A DNA stretch of 64,000 nt from Rhodobiaceae bacterium (GTDB lineage Bacteria > Pseudomonadota > Alphaproteobacteria > Parvibaculales > Parvibaculaceae): assembly GCA_003330885.1 (NCBI GenBank), contig CP030277.1:2716001-2780000 (forward strand), in the 5' to 3' direction. The position numbers and the translations under genes are program-made. The stretch's first letter is position 1. The number at the start of each line of letters is the position of its first letter. Below, one piece after another: positions 25,467 through 35,457 of the stretch. Under the pieces are notes generated by a model. The model worked only from the letters and a program-made list of their open reading frames with translations. It made no database searches and was not told the origin of the DNA.

Positions 25467-26567
25467 ATGCAGAGTGACGCTTCATCAAACGAACCGATTA
25501 TTGAGATTAATGACGTCACCAAGATCTATGGCTCAGATGTCCGCGCCGTAGACAATGTGTCGCTCACCGTAAACCGTGGTGAGTTTTTCGCTCTGCTGGG
25601 GCCATCAGGCTGTGGCAAGACGACCCTGCTTCGAATGTTGGCAGGGTTTGAGACGCCGACAGAGGGTAAGGTCATCATCGATGGTGATGATATGGCGGAG
25701 GTCCAGGCCAACAAACGGCCTGTCAATATGGTGTTTCAATCCTACGCCGTGTTCCCACATATGACTGTCGCGCAGAATGTGGGCTATGGCTTAAAGATAG
25801 ACGGGGTTGCGAAAAAGGAGATTTCGGCCCGCGTGGAAGAAGCGCTAGAGCTCGTTAAGCTAGGTGGCCTTGGGGCGCGCATGCCTGATGAGCTTTCCGG
25901 GGGGCAGCGACAACGCGTTGCCCTTGCCCGCGCATTGATCAAACGCCCGAGCGTGCTGCTCCTCGATGAACCCCTGTCGGCTCTGGACGCTAAACTGCGC
26001 GAAGCCATGCAGCTCGAGCTTGTGCGCCTGCAAAAGACGGTGGGAATTACCTTCGTCATTGTGACTCATGATCAGGCCGAGGCGCTCTCCATGGCAGACC
26101 GTATCGCTGTGATGGAGGCCGGTGTTGTGCGGCAGGTCGCAAGCCCTGCTGAACTCTATGAACATCCGGCGAGCCGGTTTGTCGGAGACTTTATCGGACA
26201 GATCAATCTGTTCACCGGCAGCGCCTCAGCAGCCGGCGCGGGAAAAGTAAATGTGAGCGCCGCGCCCCTCTCCGACCAAATCTTGGATGGAACAGCAACA
26301 GGCTCCGTCTGCGTCGCCGTACGACCCGAAAAAGTAAGTGTGAGCCGGGACAAACCAGCCGACAGCAACCTTCTGTCAGCTCAAGGGTCAGTCGCCGACA
26401 TTGCCTATTATGGCGGCTATTCCAATCTCTATGTGGATGTCGGAGCTGCAGACCCGGTGCTTGCAGAGATCACCAATGCAGAACGGGGCATCGGTCCGGG
26501 ATACGCACAAGGCGAAACGGTCTGGGTCAGTTGGCGTCCGGAAGACACACTTCTCTTTGCGGAATAG
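25467..26567 (+). CDS. potA: Polyamine ABC transporter ATP-binding protein PotA
   Basis: This 366-residue ABC ATPase has Walker [10 protein letters not shown], the signature [15 protein letters not shown], Walker [13 protein letters not shown] and the switch histidine in [11 protein letters not shown]. After about residue 240 a TOBE-type regulatory domain follows ([13 protein letters not shown]). The order potD-B-C-A in one direction gives a complete importer. It converges on a MerR-type regulator with a six-base gap. Confidence 0.94.
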   Translation: MQSDASSNEPIIEINDVTKIYGSDVRAVDNVSLTVNRGEFFALLGPSGCGKTTLLRMLAGFETPTEGKVIIDGDDMAEVQANKRPVNMVFQSYAVFPHMTVAQNVGYGLKIDGVAKKEISARVEEALELVKLGGLGARMPDELSGGQRQRVALARALIKRPSVLLLDEPLSALDAKLREAMQLELVRLQKTVGITFVIVTHDQAEALSMADRIAVMEAGVVRQVASPAELYEHPASRFVGDFIGQINLFTGSASAAGAGKVNVSAAPLSDQILDGTATGSVCVAVRPEKVSVSRDKPADSNLLSAQGSVADIAYYGGYSNLYVDVGAADPVLAEITNAERGIGPGYAQGETVWVSWRPEDTLLFAE

Positions 26568-26573
26568 AAGAAG

Positions 26574-27356
26574 CTAATCTTTATCAGAGGCCTCATCGCC
26601 CTCTCGGGCACCAGGCAGCTCGCCGCTCTGACTGATCTCTTCCACCGCTCTTATGATACGATCCGTTCGCATGAGTGGCAGGATCTCATTCATGATGCGG
26701 ATACCTTCTGCCGCCATGGTCGCAGCTTCCCCCTGACCGACTTGGTCCGGCAAGATGCTGTAGAACGAGTTGACTTCCTCTTGCACCAGCCAGCCAAGGA
26801 AGGTGCCATAGATTGCCCAGGTGTCGGCGCCATATCCTTTTTCTTCTGTGAACCCGGCATCGCGAATGCCCCGCCACAGAGAAACAATGCGCGCGTTACG
26901 TGTATCGAGCCAGCGGTCACCATCCCGTTCGTCCACATTGATAAAACCGAGAGACGCGAGCTCATCCAGCTCAGCAACAGAAAAACCTACCTCTGCTGCA
27001 ACGTCTTCCAATCGGCGTGGCTCAAGTTTCTCCGGATCTCCGAGCAAGGGATAGAGCGCGTTTTCAAGCCCGACAAACCCTTCAATGCCAGTGGCGGAGT
27101 CAACATCCTGCGCTTTGACGATGGTTTTGATCACATTGAGCGGTAGGAAGCGTTCCTGCTGGAGCTTCTTGATCGCTTTCAGGCGATCGACATGGACGTC
27201 GCTGTAGCGGGCAACATTGCGTTTTGGGCGCTCTGGCTCTGGCAACAGGCCTTCACGGATGTAGAAGCGGATTGTCTCCCGTCCGACACCTGTCGCCTGT
27301 TCCAATTCTCGCATCTTGAGGCCTGATCCGGCTCCCGCTGATGTGCCACTCGCCAC
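26574..27356 (-). CDS. MerR-family transcriptional regulator
   Basis: This 260-residue regulator has a MerR winged helix at about 15-85: MRELEQATGVGRETIRFYIREG and ARYSDVHVDRLKAIKKLQQERF. No cysteine pair for metal binding is seen. The long helical C-terminal region resembles acyl-metabolism or stress MerR regulators rather than metal sensors. GTG 27356 gives the longest protein; ATG 27314 would begin right at the HTH and is a real alternative. It lies 79 bases downstream of the leftward acyl-CoA ligase gene and may share its transcript. Confidence 0.83.
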   Translation of the reverse strand: MASGTSAGAGSGLKMRELEQATGVGRETIRFYIREGLLPEPERPKRNVARYSDVHVDRLKAIKKLQQERFLPLNVIKTIVKAQDVDSATGIEGFVGLENALYPLLGDPEKLEPRRLEDVAAEVGFSVAELDELASLGFINVDERDGDRWLDTRNARIVSLWRGIRDAGFTEEKGYGADTWAIYGTFLGWLVQEEVNSFYSILPDQVGQGEAATMAAEGIRIMNEILPLMRTDRIIRAVEEISQSGELPGAREGDEASDKD

Positions 27357-27435
27357 TTTTACCTACTACCCACTGTTTCTGATCGATCACACAATACCAC
27401 GCGATCAGAGCAGGAAGAAATTACCCGCTTGCACC

Positions 27436-29190
27436 TCAGGCCATATTCGCAAGAAACTCTTCACGGAGCTGGGTTTTCAGAATTTTCCCGTTCGCGTTGC
27501 GCGGCAAAGGTTCGTTGCGGATTTCAATTTTGATCGGCACCTTAAAGGCTGCTAATTGCGTCCGCACATGTCCCTGAAGGGCTTCTTCTGTCACAGACGA
27601 GCCGTCGGTCACCTGAACAACTGCCCCCACTTCTTCCCCAAGCACCTTGTGGGGAATGCCAATGACGGCGGCATCCATGACGTCTGGATGGGCATAGAGG
27701 ACATCTTCAATTTCGACACAGTAAATGTTCTCGCCGCCTCGGATCAGCATGTCCTTCGCGCGATCAAGAATGTAGACGAAGCCCTCTTCATCCATCCGCA
27801 CGAGATCACCTGAGCGGAACCAGCCATCCGCATCAATCGCCTCAGCGGTCGCTTCGGGCTTATTCCAATAGCCTTTCACAACATTGGGGCCGCGGATAAG
27901 AAGCTCTCCAACCTCGCCGAGCGGCACGTCATTATTATCCGTGTCGACCACCTTGAGATCACAGACAGGCACCGCTGGACCCGCGCTCGACGGACGGTTT
28001 TGATAATCCTCCGCCGAGTTCTGCGTCGTCACGGAAGAGGTTTCCGTCAAGCCATATCCATTGCCAGGCGAGACTTTAGGAAAGGCCTGCTTGATGCGTG
28101 CAACAAGTTCCGGCGCACTAGGCGCACCGCCATAGGAGACCGATTCAACACTCGACAAGTCAAACCCGTCAAAGTTGGGCGACTCAAGGACCTGCCAAAC
28201 CATCGCTGGCACACCGCCAAAGGCAGCGATCTTTTCTTTCTCGATAAGACGTAGAGCTTCTTCCGGGTCCCATTTATACATCATGACAATCTTGCCACCG
28301 GCCGCCAGGTTCGGCACCAGAATGGAATGACAGCCGGTTGCATGGAAGAAAGGCACGGACAATAGAAACGCACGCTTAGGCGCATCCGGATCGGGTGCCG
28401 GAGGCACTTCCCCACGCCGCAAGAAGGCGCGAGTGGGCGCAATACCCAGACTGATGAGATTGGTTAGAATATTCCGATGCGTACCAAGCGCGCCTTTAGG
28501 CTTACCCGTCGTACCCGACGTGTAAAAGATCGTCGCATCATCTTCAGGATCAATCTCCACTTGCGGTAGCGGCGTATCAGGAAGCGCATTCAGCTTGTTG
28601 GGCGCGGCGACAATATCATCCCAAAGCACCGCCCCATCGGGCAAAGGGCCGCCGGGACGAACGACAATGAGAGATTTGAGCTCGTTCAATGCACCCAGAT
28701 GATCGCGAATACGTTCTCCGCGCTCCCCGTCCACGACAGCGACCTTTGACCCTGAGTCAGCAAGCCCATATTCAAGCTCAGGTCCCGTCAGCCAGGCATT
28801 GAGCGGAACGCTGACCGCCCCGACAACAACAGTGGCCCAGAACGCAATCGACCATTCCGGGTAGTTCCGCATGACGATAGCAACCCGGTCCCCCTTGCCT
28901 ACACCTCGAGAGATAAGATCGTGTGCCAACCTTGCCACCGCCCGGTAGTGGGTCTCATACGTGACGCGCTCATCTTCAAACACGAGGTAATCAAGGCTGC
29001 CATGTGCCCGGCCCAGCTCAAAGAGTTCCCGAAGCGACGAAGGCGCATTTTTCCAGACGCGCAGCTGCACACCGCGCACCACTTCTTCTGCCATTTCAAA
29101 GGGCGAGTCAGGGGCAGTGGTCAGCAATGCGTGCGCATCCGCAATCGACATAGCAGGCCAGTCAGCCGCCATTGCATGTGTCTCTGTCAT
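27436..29190 (-). CDS. AMP-dependent acyl-CoA synthetase
   Basis: This 584-residue ANL-superfamily ligase activates a carboxylic acid to its CoA ester. It has the AMP-binding P-loop TIFYTSGTTGKPKGALGTH, the GYGLTETSS motif, the hinge region WFRSGDLVRMDEEGFVYILD and the catalytic lysine in NANGKILKTQLR. Length and the PPAP-rich insert fit medium- or long-chain or aryl-acid ligases; the substrate is not determinable. GGGAGG precedes the ATG. It is followed by the MerR gene and preceded by a convergently unrelated GST on the same strand. Confidence 0.9.
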   Translation of the reverse strand: MTETHAMAADWPAMSIADAHALLTTAPDSPFEMAEEVVRGVQLRVWKNAPSSLRELFELGRAHGSLDYLVFEDERVTYETHYRAVARLAHDLISRGVGKGDRVAIVMRNYPEWSIAFWATVVVGAVSVPLNAWLTGPELEYGLADSGSKVAVVDGERGERIRDHLGALNELKSLIVVRPGGPLPDGAVLWDDIVAAPNKLNALPDTPLPQVEIDPEDDATIFYTSGTTGKPKGALGTHRNILTNLISLGIAPTRAFLRRGEVPPAPDPDAPKRAFLLSVPFFHATGCHSILVPNLAAGGKIVMMYKWDPEEALRLIEKEKIAAFGGVPAMVWQVLESPNFDGFDLSSVESVSYGGAPSAPELVARIKQAFPKVSPGNGYGLTETSSVTTQNSAEDYQNRPSSAGPAVPVCDLKVVDTDNNDVPLGEVGELLIRGPNVVKGYWNKPEATAEAIDADGWFRSGDLVRMDEEGFVYILDRAKDMLIRGGENIYCVEIEDVLYAHPDVMDAAVIGIPHKVLGEEVGAVVQVTDGSSVTEEALQGHVRTQLAAFKVPIKIEIRNEPLPRNANGKILKTQLREEFLANMA

Positions 29191-29261
29191 CAGATCCTCC
29201 CAAGGAACTTTATGCTTTTCAGCGATTTAAGCCCTAGGCGACCAGAAAGCCAAGAGATTGA

Positions 29262-29930
29262 TTAGCCCGCTCGTTTGAGCACCTTATCCAGCATGGCTGT
29301 TTCTTCCGCAATACAAGCCGCAAAGCTCGGCCGCGAATGCATACGCGTCAGGTAACCTGTGAGGTTTGGATAGGCTTCTGCGCCTGGCTGGAAGCCACCA
29401 TGGGCAAAATTCACGAACTGCGTAGCAATCGCGATGTCTGCAATCGAAAAACTGTCACCTACCAGGAACTCACGTGAGCCAACCTGCGACTCCATATATT
29501 GGAAGTAGGGTGGCAGCTTCTCTTCAATGGTTTTGTTCGCTGTTGCTGTATCAGGTTTTTTGCCCATGAGCGGAGCAACGACCATCGGGCGGAAAGTGCC
29601 CATGCCGATATGCCCGGCAAGTTCGGAATCACCATACTCTTCAAACCAAAGAGCGCGACCATAATCTGTTGCACCAGCAGGATAGAGCGCCGGTGAGGGA
29701 AACTTCTTTTCCAGATACCCGCAAATAGCGGAAGAGTCCGCCAGAAACAGATCCGCTTCTTCGTCTTTCAGAACAGGGATGCGCTTCAGCGGTGAAATCT
29801 CCGCAAACCAGTCTGGTGGCGGAAAGATGTTCACATTCTCCAAAGTGTATTCAGCGCCCTTCTCTGCGAGAAATACACGCGCTTTGCGGACGAACGGCGA
29901 CAGCGCCGCTCCATAAACGATCAATCCCAT
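29262..29930 (-). CDS. Glutathione S-transferase family protein
   Basis: This 222-residue GST has a thioredoxin-like N-terminal domain (LIVYGAALSPFVRKARVFLAEKG, with the glutathione-binding KRIPVLKD and LADSSAICGYLEKKFP segments) and a helical C-terminal domain ending near residue 215. It is cytosolic. The catalytic residue is probably the serine of LSPFVRK. GGGAG precedes the ATG. It is one of three GST-fold genes in the window, consistent with detoxification of reactive acyl or aromatic intermediates. Confidence 0.9.
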   Translation of the reverse strand: MGLIVYGAALSPFVRKARVFLAEKGAEYTLENVNIFPPPDWFAEISPLKRIPVLKDEEADLFLADSSAICGYLEKKFPSPALYPAGATDYGRALWFEEYGDSELAGHIGMGTFRPMVVAPLMGKKPDTATANKTIEEKLPPYFQYMESQVGSREFLVGDSFSIADIAIATQFVNFAHGGFQPGAEAYPNLTGYLTRMHSRPSFAACIAEETAMLDKVLKRAG

Positions 29931-29958
29931 GCCTTAGCTCCCTGTCAGACCTGCCGGA

Positions 29959-30756
29959 TCATTCCACTTCGGCGAAGATCTTTTCCATTCTTTTGACTTC
30001 TTTTTTGTAGGCTTTGTCGGAAACAAAGGGTCCAAATTTGGAAAACTCTTTGACGTCCGCCACTTCAACCTTGCCACCCGATTTGGGTAAAACCTTCAGG
30101 TAGCCACCTTCCCGATCAATGATCGGAATAATCTCATTGCGGCGGGAGAAAATACGGCGCATCTGCGCAGACTGCTCCAAAAATGCTTCATACTCGCCCT
30201 CATCCACATCGATGAGCATCTGATAGGCATCTACAAATTCTTTGACGAACGCATGCTCAACAATCTGCAGATTAGAGATCACCCAGCATCGGTCCTCGAA
30301 GATCCAGTAATAGCCAAGCCCGATAAACTCACCCTCTTTGGTAAGATATGGAAAGAAGGGAAAGGACCGGCACGCCATCAAGCGATTGTCTCGCTCACAT
30401 TTCGCAGCGCCCTTACAGACACAGGCCACACAGGTCTCATTAATGTCCTTGACCTCAGCAACCGCGTGCTTGTCATCCGGGTCGGGCTTGTACTTCTTCC
30501 AGAGGTTGGTGCGCTTCTTGATCACCTTCCACTCAGGGGGAGAGGCAGCCGGGATCGCGTTCTCCACATCGCAGCAGACGGGGTCACCATTGTTCAATGG
30601 CGCACAAAACTGGCCGCAATCATATTTCTCGGAAATCGAGGCGTTGAAGTTTCGGTAGATGGTCTCGAAGTGCTTCTTACGTGCGGTCATTGAATGCGCA
30701 GGCTCCCGCTCAAATTTGTTCCTAACCGGGGTATCAAGCTTTGAGGGAAACATCAA
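29959..30756 (-). CDS. Cysteine-rich protein, possible YkgJ-like metal-binding protein
   Basis: This protein has ten cysteines, nine of them clustered in the first half: DCGQFC, VCC, TCVACVC, KC and MACRSFPFFPYL. The clustering suggests zinc or iron-sulphur binding and reminds me of the CxxCxxCC (YkgJ-like) group, but the match is not clean. The second half is charged and helical (EYEAFLEQSAQMRRIFSRR). The frame opens at ATG 30756; ATG 30690 (MTARKKHF) would give 243 residues and is equally possible. It is divergent from znuA with 127 bases between them, which makes a metal-related role attractive but unproven. Confidence 0.65.
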   Translation of the reverse strand: MMFPSKLDTPVRNKFEREPAHSMTARKKHFETIYRNFNASISEKYDCGQFCAPLNNGDPVCCDVENAIPAASPPEWKVIKKRTNLWKKYKPDPDDKHAVAEVKDINETCVACVCKGAAKCERDNRLMACRSFPFFPYLTKEGEFIGLGYYWIFEDRCWVISNLQIVEHAFVKEFVDAYQMLIDVDEGEYEAFLEQSAQMRRIFSRRNEIIPIIDREGGYLKVLPKSGGKVEVADVKEFSKFGPFVSDKAYKKEVKRMEKIFAEVE

Positions 30757-30883
30757 TCACCACCCATCAGTAAACCACGCCAAATCCCTATGCATCGCGC
30801 GGATATTCTTTTCCCTAAGCCCTCGCCTTTACATAGATCGCCGGATCGTTAGGATCGCGCTCCCCCTTATCGTCAGGTTGCTA

Positions 30884-31810
30884 ATGCGTATCATCCTAGC
30901 TGCACTCATTTTGGTCCTATCTGGCATCGCACCGGCCCTCGCAGAGACGCCAAAGGTTGTGACGAGCCTAAAACCCATTCACAGCCTGGTCGCTGCAGTT
31001 ATGGGTGAGACCGGCAATCCTGAGCTGCTGGTGAGCGGCGGGGCGTCTCCCCACACATTCTCCATGAAACCCTCCCATGCTTCCTCATTGGCTGAAGCTG
31101 ACCTCATTTTTTGGGTGGGTCCAGATCTGGAAGGCTTTCTTGTAGGTCCAATCGCCAACCTGGCAAACGAACACGCACCCGTTTCTCTGATGCGGGCGGA
31201 AGGTGTGACCTTGCTGGACGCACGCGAAGGGGGCGTTTGGGATAGTCACGAAGATCATGATGGACACCATCATGGCCATGAAGAGGAGGAAACAGACCAT
31301 ACCCTCGATCCACACCTATGGCTCGACACGGACAATGCGCTGGCTCTCGTCAAATCCATCGAGAAACATCTGAGCGGAACCTATCCAGATCTCGCCCCAA
31401 CCTTCTCGGAGAACGCATCGACTCTCCGCGAGGAGCTTCAAGCGTTGGACGAGAGCCTAAAGGATCAGTTGGGCCCTGTTACCGACATCCCCTACATCGT
31501 GTTTCACGACGCCTATCAGTATTTCGAGGAACGGTATGACCTGTCGCCAGCAGGGTCAGTCACCGCAAACCCTGAAGTTCGCCCAGGCGCCCGGCGCGTC
31601 GCAGATTTAAAACAGGCGAGCGACAGTGCGGTCTGTGTTTTTGCTGAACCTCAGTTTGAAGCACGCATTCTGCAGCTTCTGACAGAAGACGAAGGGGTCC
31701 GTCTGGGCTATCTTGATCCACTGGGAAGCGCGCTCCCTGCCGGGCCAGATCACTATGCCGCGACCCTCAGAGGGCTTGCAGACAGCATTACAGACTGCCT
31801 GTCCCGATAA
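30884..31810 (+). CDS. znuA: Zinc ABC transporter substrate-binding protein ZnuA
   Basis: ZnuA captures Zn(II) in the periplasm for import. The 308-residue protein has a signal peptide ending PALA (residue 20). Metal ligands fit His33 (KPIHSLVA), His57 (GASPHTFSM) and the histidine of YIVFHDAYQYF; a His/Asp/Glu-rich loop lies at 122-139 (HEDHDGHHHGHEEEE). The frame extends to 30659 but the signal peptide and AGG site fix ATG 30884. znuB and znuC are not beside it, so the rest of the importer must be elsewhere. I could not find a convincing Zur box by eye. Confidence 0.9.
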   Translation: MRIILAALILVLSGIAPALAETPKVVTSLKPIHSLVAAVMGETGNPELLVSGGASPHTFSMKPSHASSLAEADLIFWVGPDLEGFLVGPIANLANEHAPVSLMRAEGVTLLDAREGGVWDSHEDHDGHHHGHEEEETDHTLDPHLWLDTDNALALVKSIEKHLSGTYPDLAPTFSENASTLREELQALDESLKDQLGPVTDIPYIVFHDAYQYFEERYDLSPAGSVTANPEVRPGARRVADLKQASDSAVCVFAEPQFEARILQLLTEDEGVRLGYLDPLGSALPAGPDHYAATLRGLADSITDCLSR

Positions 31811-31837
31811 AAAAGGCGGCGCCGAAGCACCGCCTTT
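31809..31837 (-). terminator. Terminator between znuA and the thiolase gene
   Basis: Arms AAAGGCGG (31812-31819) and CCGCCTTT (31830-31837) flank a ten-base loop. The A-run at 31809-31814 becomes a T-run on the minus strand, so it mainly serves the leftward thiolase gene; it overlaps the znuA stop and may slow both transcripts. Confidence 0.7.
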
Positions 31838-31858
31838 CAGAACTCTATCAGTAAGGTC

Positions 31859-33031
31859 TTAGAGACGCTCAACGATGGATACGTTGGCGAGCCCACCACC
31901 TTCACACATTGTCTGCAGACCATAGCGCTTATTCTTCTTCTGCAGCGCGTGGATCAGCGTTGTCATGAGCTTCGTGCCAGAACCACCGAGTGGGTGACCA
32001 AGGGCAATCGCACCACCATTCACGTTAAGACGTTCAGGATCAGCACCTGTCTCTTTCAGCCAGGCTGCAGGAACAGAAGCAAATGCTTCGTTCACTTCAA
32101 AAAGATCGATGTCATCAATCTTCATGCCGGTCTTTTCAAGAGCAGCCTGAGTTGCAGGAATTGGAGCTTCCAGCATGATAACGGGATCGCCACCAGTGAC
32201 AGTCAGGTGATGAATGCGCGCGATTGGATCAACACCGAGGTCCTTCAGACCTTTCTCATTCACAACCATAACAGCTGACGCGCCATCACAGATCTGACTT
32301 GAAGTCGCGGCAGTCAATGCACCGCCCTCAACCAGAAGCTTCACACCCTGAATACCTTCAAGGCTTGCATTGAAGCGGATACCTTCATCCACTTTGTGGA
32401 CTTCTTTGGTGCCATCTTCCAGCTCAACTTCAAGACCGAGAATCTCGTCGTCAAAGGCGCCCGACTGCGTTGCCGCAATCGCTTTTTCATGGCTGCCGAA
32501 ACCGTACTGGTCGAGCGCGTCTTTTGTAAGGCCATATTTCTTCGCCATCATTTCAGCACCAGCAAACTGGCTGAACTGAACGTCAGGATAGCGTTCCTTC
32601 ATGTGAGGGCTTACATAGAAGCCGAAACCATTCTTCACGGGCAATGACATAGGCAGGCCCATTGGCACGCGTGTCATACTTTCAACACCAGATGCAATCA
32701 CGCAATCCATAAAGCCTGACATCACAGCCTGTGCGGCAAAGTGTAGTGCCTGCTGAGAAGATCCACACTGACGGTCAACCGACGTAGCAGGAACGCTTTC
32801 CGGCATACCAGCAGCAAGAACAGCGTTACGTGCGATATTGCCCGCCTGCTCACCAGCCTGGCCAACACAGCCCATGATCACGTCATCAACGCGCGCCGGG
32901 TCAGCATTTGCCTTTGAGATCACTGATTTCAAAACTTCGCCAGCCATATCAGCCGGGTGCCAGCCTTTAAGGCGTCCGTCACGGCGACCACCGGCGGTCC
33001 GGGTCGCGGAGACGATATAAGCTTCTGCCAT
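31859..33031 (-). CDS. Acetyl-CoA C-acyltransferase (thiolase)
   Basis: This 390-residue thiolase either cleaves 3-ketoacyl-CoA or condenses acetyl-CoA. The nucleophile is Cys89 (VDRQCGSSQQAL); His346 (IALGHPLGGSG) and Cys376 (TMCEGGGLANV) complete the site. The N-terminus EAYIVSATRTAGGRRDGRLK resembles FadA-type enzymes more than PhaA. GAGGAAG precedes the ATG. It is monocistronic, with a terminator downstream and a 258-base promoter region shared with a rightward crotonase. Confidence 0.92.
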   Translation of the reverse strand: MAEAYIVSATRTAGGRRDGRLKGWHPADMAGEVLKSVISKANADPARVDDVIMGCVGQAGEQAGNIARNAVLAAGMPESVPATSVDRQCGSSQQALHFAAQAVMSGFMDCVIASGVESMTRVPMGLPMSLPVKNGFGFYVSPHMKERYPDVQFSQFAGAEMMAKKYGLTKDALDQYGFGSHEKAIAATQSGAFDDEILGLEVELEDGTKEVHKVDEGIRFNASLEGIQGVKLLVEGGALTAATSSQICDGASAVMVVNEKGLKDLGVDPIARIHHLTVTGGDPVIMLEAPIPATQAALEKTGMKIDDIDLFEVNEAFASVPAAWLKETGADPERLNVNGGAIALGHPLGGSGTKLMTTLIHALQKKNKRYGLQTMCEGGGLANVSIVERL

Positions 33032-33289
33032 GTTTTCTTCCTCTTCGATGTAACGAGTCTAACCGTAAAAATGGGGTCGATTTGGCCGTAAGATGGGCCG
33101 AGCGCGCTGGAGATTCAACGCTCTTTTAGGCGCGCACGCCTCACACTTTCAAAGACCCTATTTTGCCAAGGAATTCCCTACGTAAAGGCTGATAAATTGC
33201 TTTAACCCCTTAGCCGCGCTTAGACTGCGCGCAACTTGATATTGCAGAACACTGACAAATTTGGCCCAAACGGCCGCGAGGAGACACTC

Positions 33290-34111
33290 ATGAGCGAACG
33301 TATTTCAGTCGACATTCAAGACGGCGTTGCCGATGTGCGCTTGACCCGAAGCGATAAAATGAACGCTCTGGATGACCAGATGTTTAAGGCGCTCATCGAC
33401 ACAGGCGAACGCATGAAGACCGAGAAGGGCGTTCGCGCCGTCGTGCTTTCTGGCGAAGGTCGCGCCTTCTGCGCAGGTTTGGACATGGGCAATTTCGGCA
33501 AGATGGCCGAAAGCGACGATGACACTGGCTCCAAATCAAACAAGAAACGCAATGCGCTTGCCCCAAGAACACACGGCCTTGCCAACCGCGCACAATATGC
33601 AGCCTGGGTTTGGCGCGAAGTGCCGGTGCCAGTAATCGCCGCAGTCCACGGCGTTGCCTTTGGCGGCGGGTTCCAGGTCTGCCTCGGCGCAGACATTCGC
33701 TATGTCGCACCCGACACAAAAATGTCCATCATGGAAATCAAATGGGGTCTCGTCCCGGACATGGCGGGCACGCAACTCATGCGGCACCTCGCACGCGAAG
33801 ACATTGTGAGGGAACTAACTTACACAGGTCGCATTTTCTCCGGCGAGGAAGCACTCGACTACGGCTTTGCAACGCGTGTCGTCGATGACCCTCGCGCCCT
33901 AGCCCTTGAAACCGCCAAGGAAGTCGCTGGCAAAAATCCCGACGCTATCCGCGCCAACAAGCGCATCTTCAACGCAGCGCCCTATGTAGATGCTGGTGCT
34001 GGGCTGCTGACGGAATCCGTTGAGCAGGACGAAATCATTGGCTCTGCTAATCAGGTCGAATCCATCATGTCGACCATGGAAAAACGTCCTGGAAAATTTG
34101 CCGACGCCTGA
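33290..34111 (+). CDS. Enoyl-CoA hydratase/isomerase (crotonase) family protein
   Basis: This 273-residue crotonase shows RSDKMNALDDQMFKAL, the oxyanion segments EGRAFCAGLDMGNF and HGVAFGGGFQVCLGADIRY, and MSIMEIKWGLVPDMAG. An insertion rich in Ser and Lys (residues 80-95) precedes an AQYAAWVWREVPVPVIAAV segment, a pattern I associate with alphaproteobacterial crotonases near acyl-CoA ligases. GAGGAGAC precedes ATG 33290; the frame from 33236 is not supported. It is divergent from the thiolase gene. Confidence 0.9.
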   Translation: MSERISVDIQDGVADVRLTRSDKMNALDDQMFKALIDTGERMKTEKGVRAVVLSGEGRAFCAGLDMGNFGKMAESDDDTGSKSNKKRNALAPRTHGLANRAQYAAWVWREVPVPVIAAVHGVAFGGGFQVCLGADIRYVAPDTKMSIMEIKWGLVPDMAGTQLMRHLAREDIVRELTYTGRIFSGEEALDYGFATRVVDDPRALALETAKEVAGKNPDAIRANKRIFNAAPYVDAGAGLLTESVEQDEIIGSANQVESIMSTMEKRPGKFADA

Positions 34112-34115
34112 TCGC

Positions 34116-35297
34116 CTATTTTGCTAGTTGAAGTATCTTCATGACATCCGCGGCCTCTGACACAGGTCGCGGATTTGTTCTTGCCCAGAAATCATGCATG
34201 GTTTTCTCAGCCACTTCCTGAAGCCGGTCCTCCCCTACATTGACGGCCGCAAGCGTCCGGGGCATGCCTAGACCGGAAATGAAATCGTCAGCAAGTTCAG
34301 ATGCCCTTCTGTCCGGCGAACCGAAACAGGCACTGATGCGTTTCTGCCGGTCTGCGTTCACTGGTTCATTAAAGGCAAGCACGTATGGCGACATCACACA
34401 CGACGTATAGCCGTGGGGAACATCACAGGCACCACCCAACACATGGCCGATGGCGTGACTCGCACCCATGGGCACGCCAGAGACAACGGGCACCATGGAC
34501 TGCCACATACCTATCTGGCATTTAAGCCGAGCCTCTATATCGTCCGGATTTTCCTTCACACGGCCCAAGCCATCAACCAGCAAGCGCAACGCACTGTCGG
34601 CAAGCCCATCGCAATAAGGGTTGGATTGAAGCGACGCGAGCGTCTCAATGGCATGATCCATCGCGCGCACACCGGTGGAGAACCAGAGCCACTCCGGCGT
34701 ATGTCGCGTGAGTGTAGGGTCTAGGATCACCGTATGTGGCGCCAGGTCTCGATGCTCGTAGCCTTCTTTCAGGTTTTTGCGCAGGTCTGTCGCGCCGCCA
34801 AGCGGATTGAACTCGCCTCCTGATAGTGTTGTGGGGATGGCAATCGACCGAATGGCGGGTCCCTCAAACTCCGGATGCACAACCGTGCCATCTTTCTCAA
34901 CGCGCACATGAAAGGGCTCTAATCCATCGGCATCTTTCACATTATGGGTGAGCGCGACAAGCACTACCTTGCCCGCATCGGTGACAGACCCACCGCCAAG
35001 TGTCACAAGCAGGTCGGTTTGTGCGTCACGCGCGGCACCTGCCGCATCAATAACGGCTTCGCGCGGTGTATGCGCAGGCATGCCTGTATAGACATCAGCG
35101 AGCCTGTGTCCCAGAGCGCTCCGCACTTTGTCAATTTCATCTGTCTGGTCGGAAAGTGTTTTACTGGCAATCAGGAAAACACGCACCGCACCAAGTGCTT
35201 CAACTTGTTCTGCCAGCGCCTCTGCCGCCGGTTTTCCAAAGACAACTTTTTCCAGCGCCGAACACTGGATCTCGCCTGCAGCTCCCATGACACTCAT
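34116..35297 (-). CDS. Iron-containing alcohol dehydrogenase / maleylacetate reductase-like
   Basis: This 393-residue protein belongs to the iron-dependent dehydrogenase superfamily. The NAD-binding motif is LLVTLGGGSVTDAGK; metal-binding histidines lie in AMDHAIETL, GASHAIGHVLGG and DVPHGYTSCV, the last two typical of the maleylacetate reductase side. GGGAGG lies before ATG 35297; the longer frame to 35519 runs into the preceding gene and is rejected. It closes a leftward operon of a crotonase and two acyl-CoA-dehydrogenase-fold genes, separated from them by about 160 bases. A role in ring or side-chain catabolism is likely. Confidence 0.87.
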   Translation of the reverse strand: MSVMGAAGEIQCSALEKVVFGKPAAEALAEQVEALGAVRVFLIASKTLSDQTDEIDKVRSALGHRLADVYTGMPAHTPREAVIDAAGAARDAQTDLLVTLGGGSVTDAGKVVLVALTHNVKDADGLEPFHVRVEKDGTVVHPEFEGPAIRSIAIPTTLSGGEFNPLGGATDLRKNLKEGYEHRDLAPHTVILDPTLTRHTPEWLWFSTGVRAMDHAIETLASLQSNPYCDGLADSALRLLVDGLGRVKENPDDIEARLKCQIGMWQSMVPVVSGVPMGASHAIGHVLGGACDVPHGYTSCVMSPYVLAFNEPVNADRQKRISACFGSPDRRASELADDFISGLGMPRTLAAVNVGEDRLQEVAEKTMHDFWARTNPRPVSEAADVMKILQLAK

Positions 35298-35457
35298 ATG
35301 TCCCTCCCCGGTTCCGGCAAGTCTGAGACATTTGAGCGTCGGTGGGAAGGGCCAGAGCATTTCCAGGGTGAGGTCTTGCCGCCACTGGTTCAAGTCAAGG
35401 CCGAACGTGGACCCGGTTTTCGCCAAAGCGCGTCGAGAAAATGCGGTAAGTAAAAGA

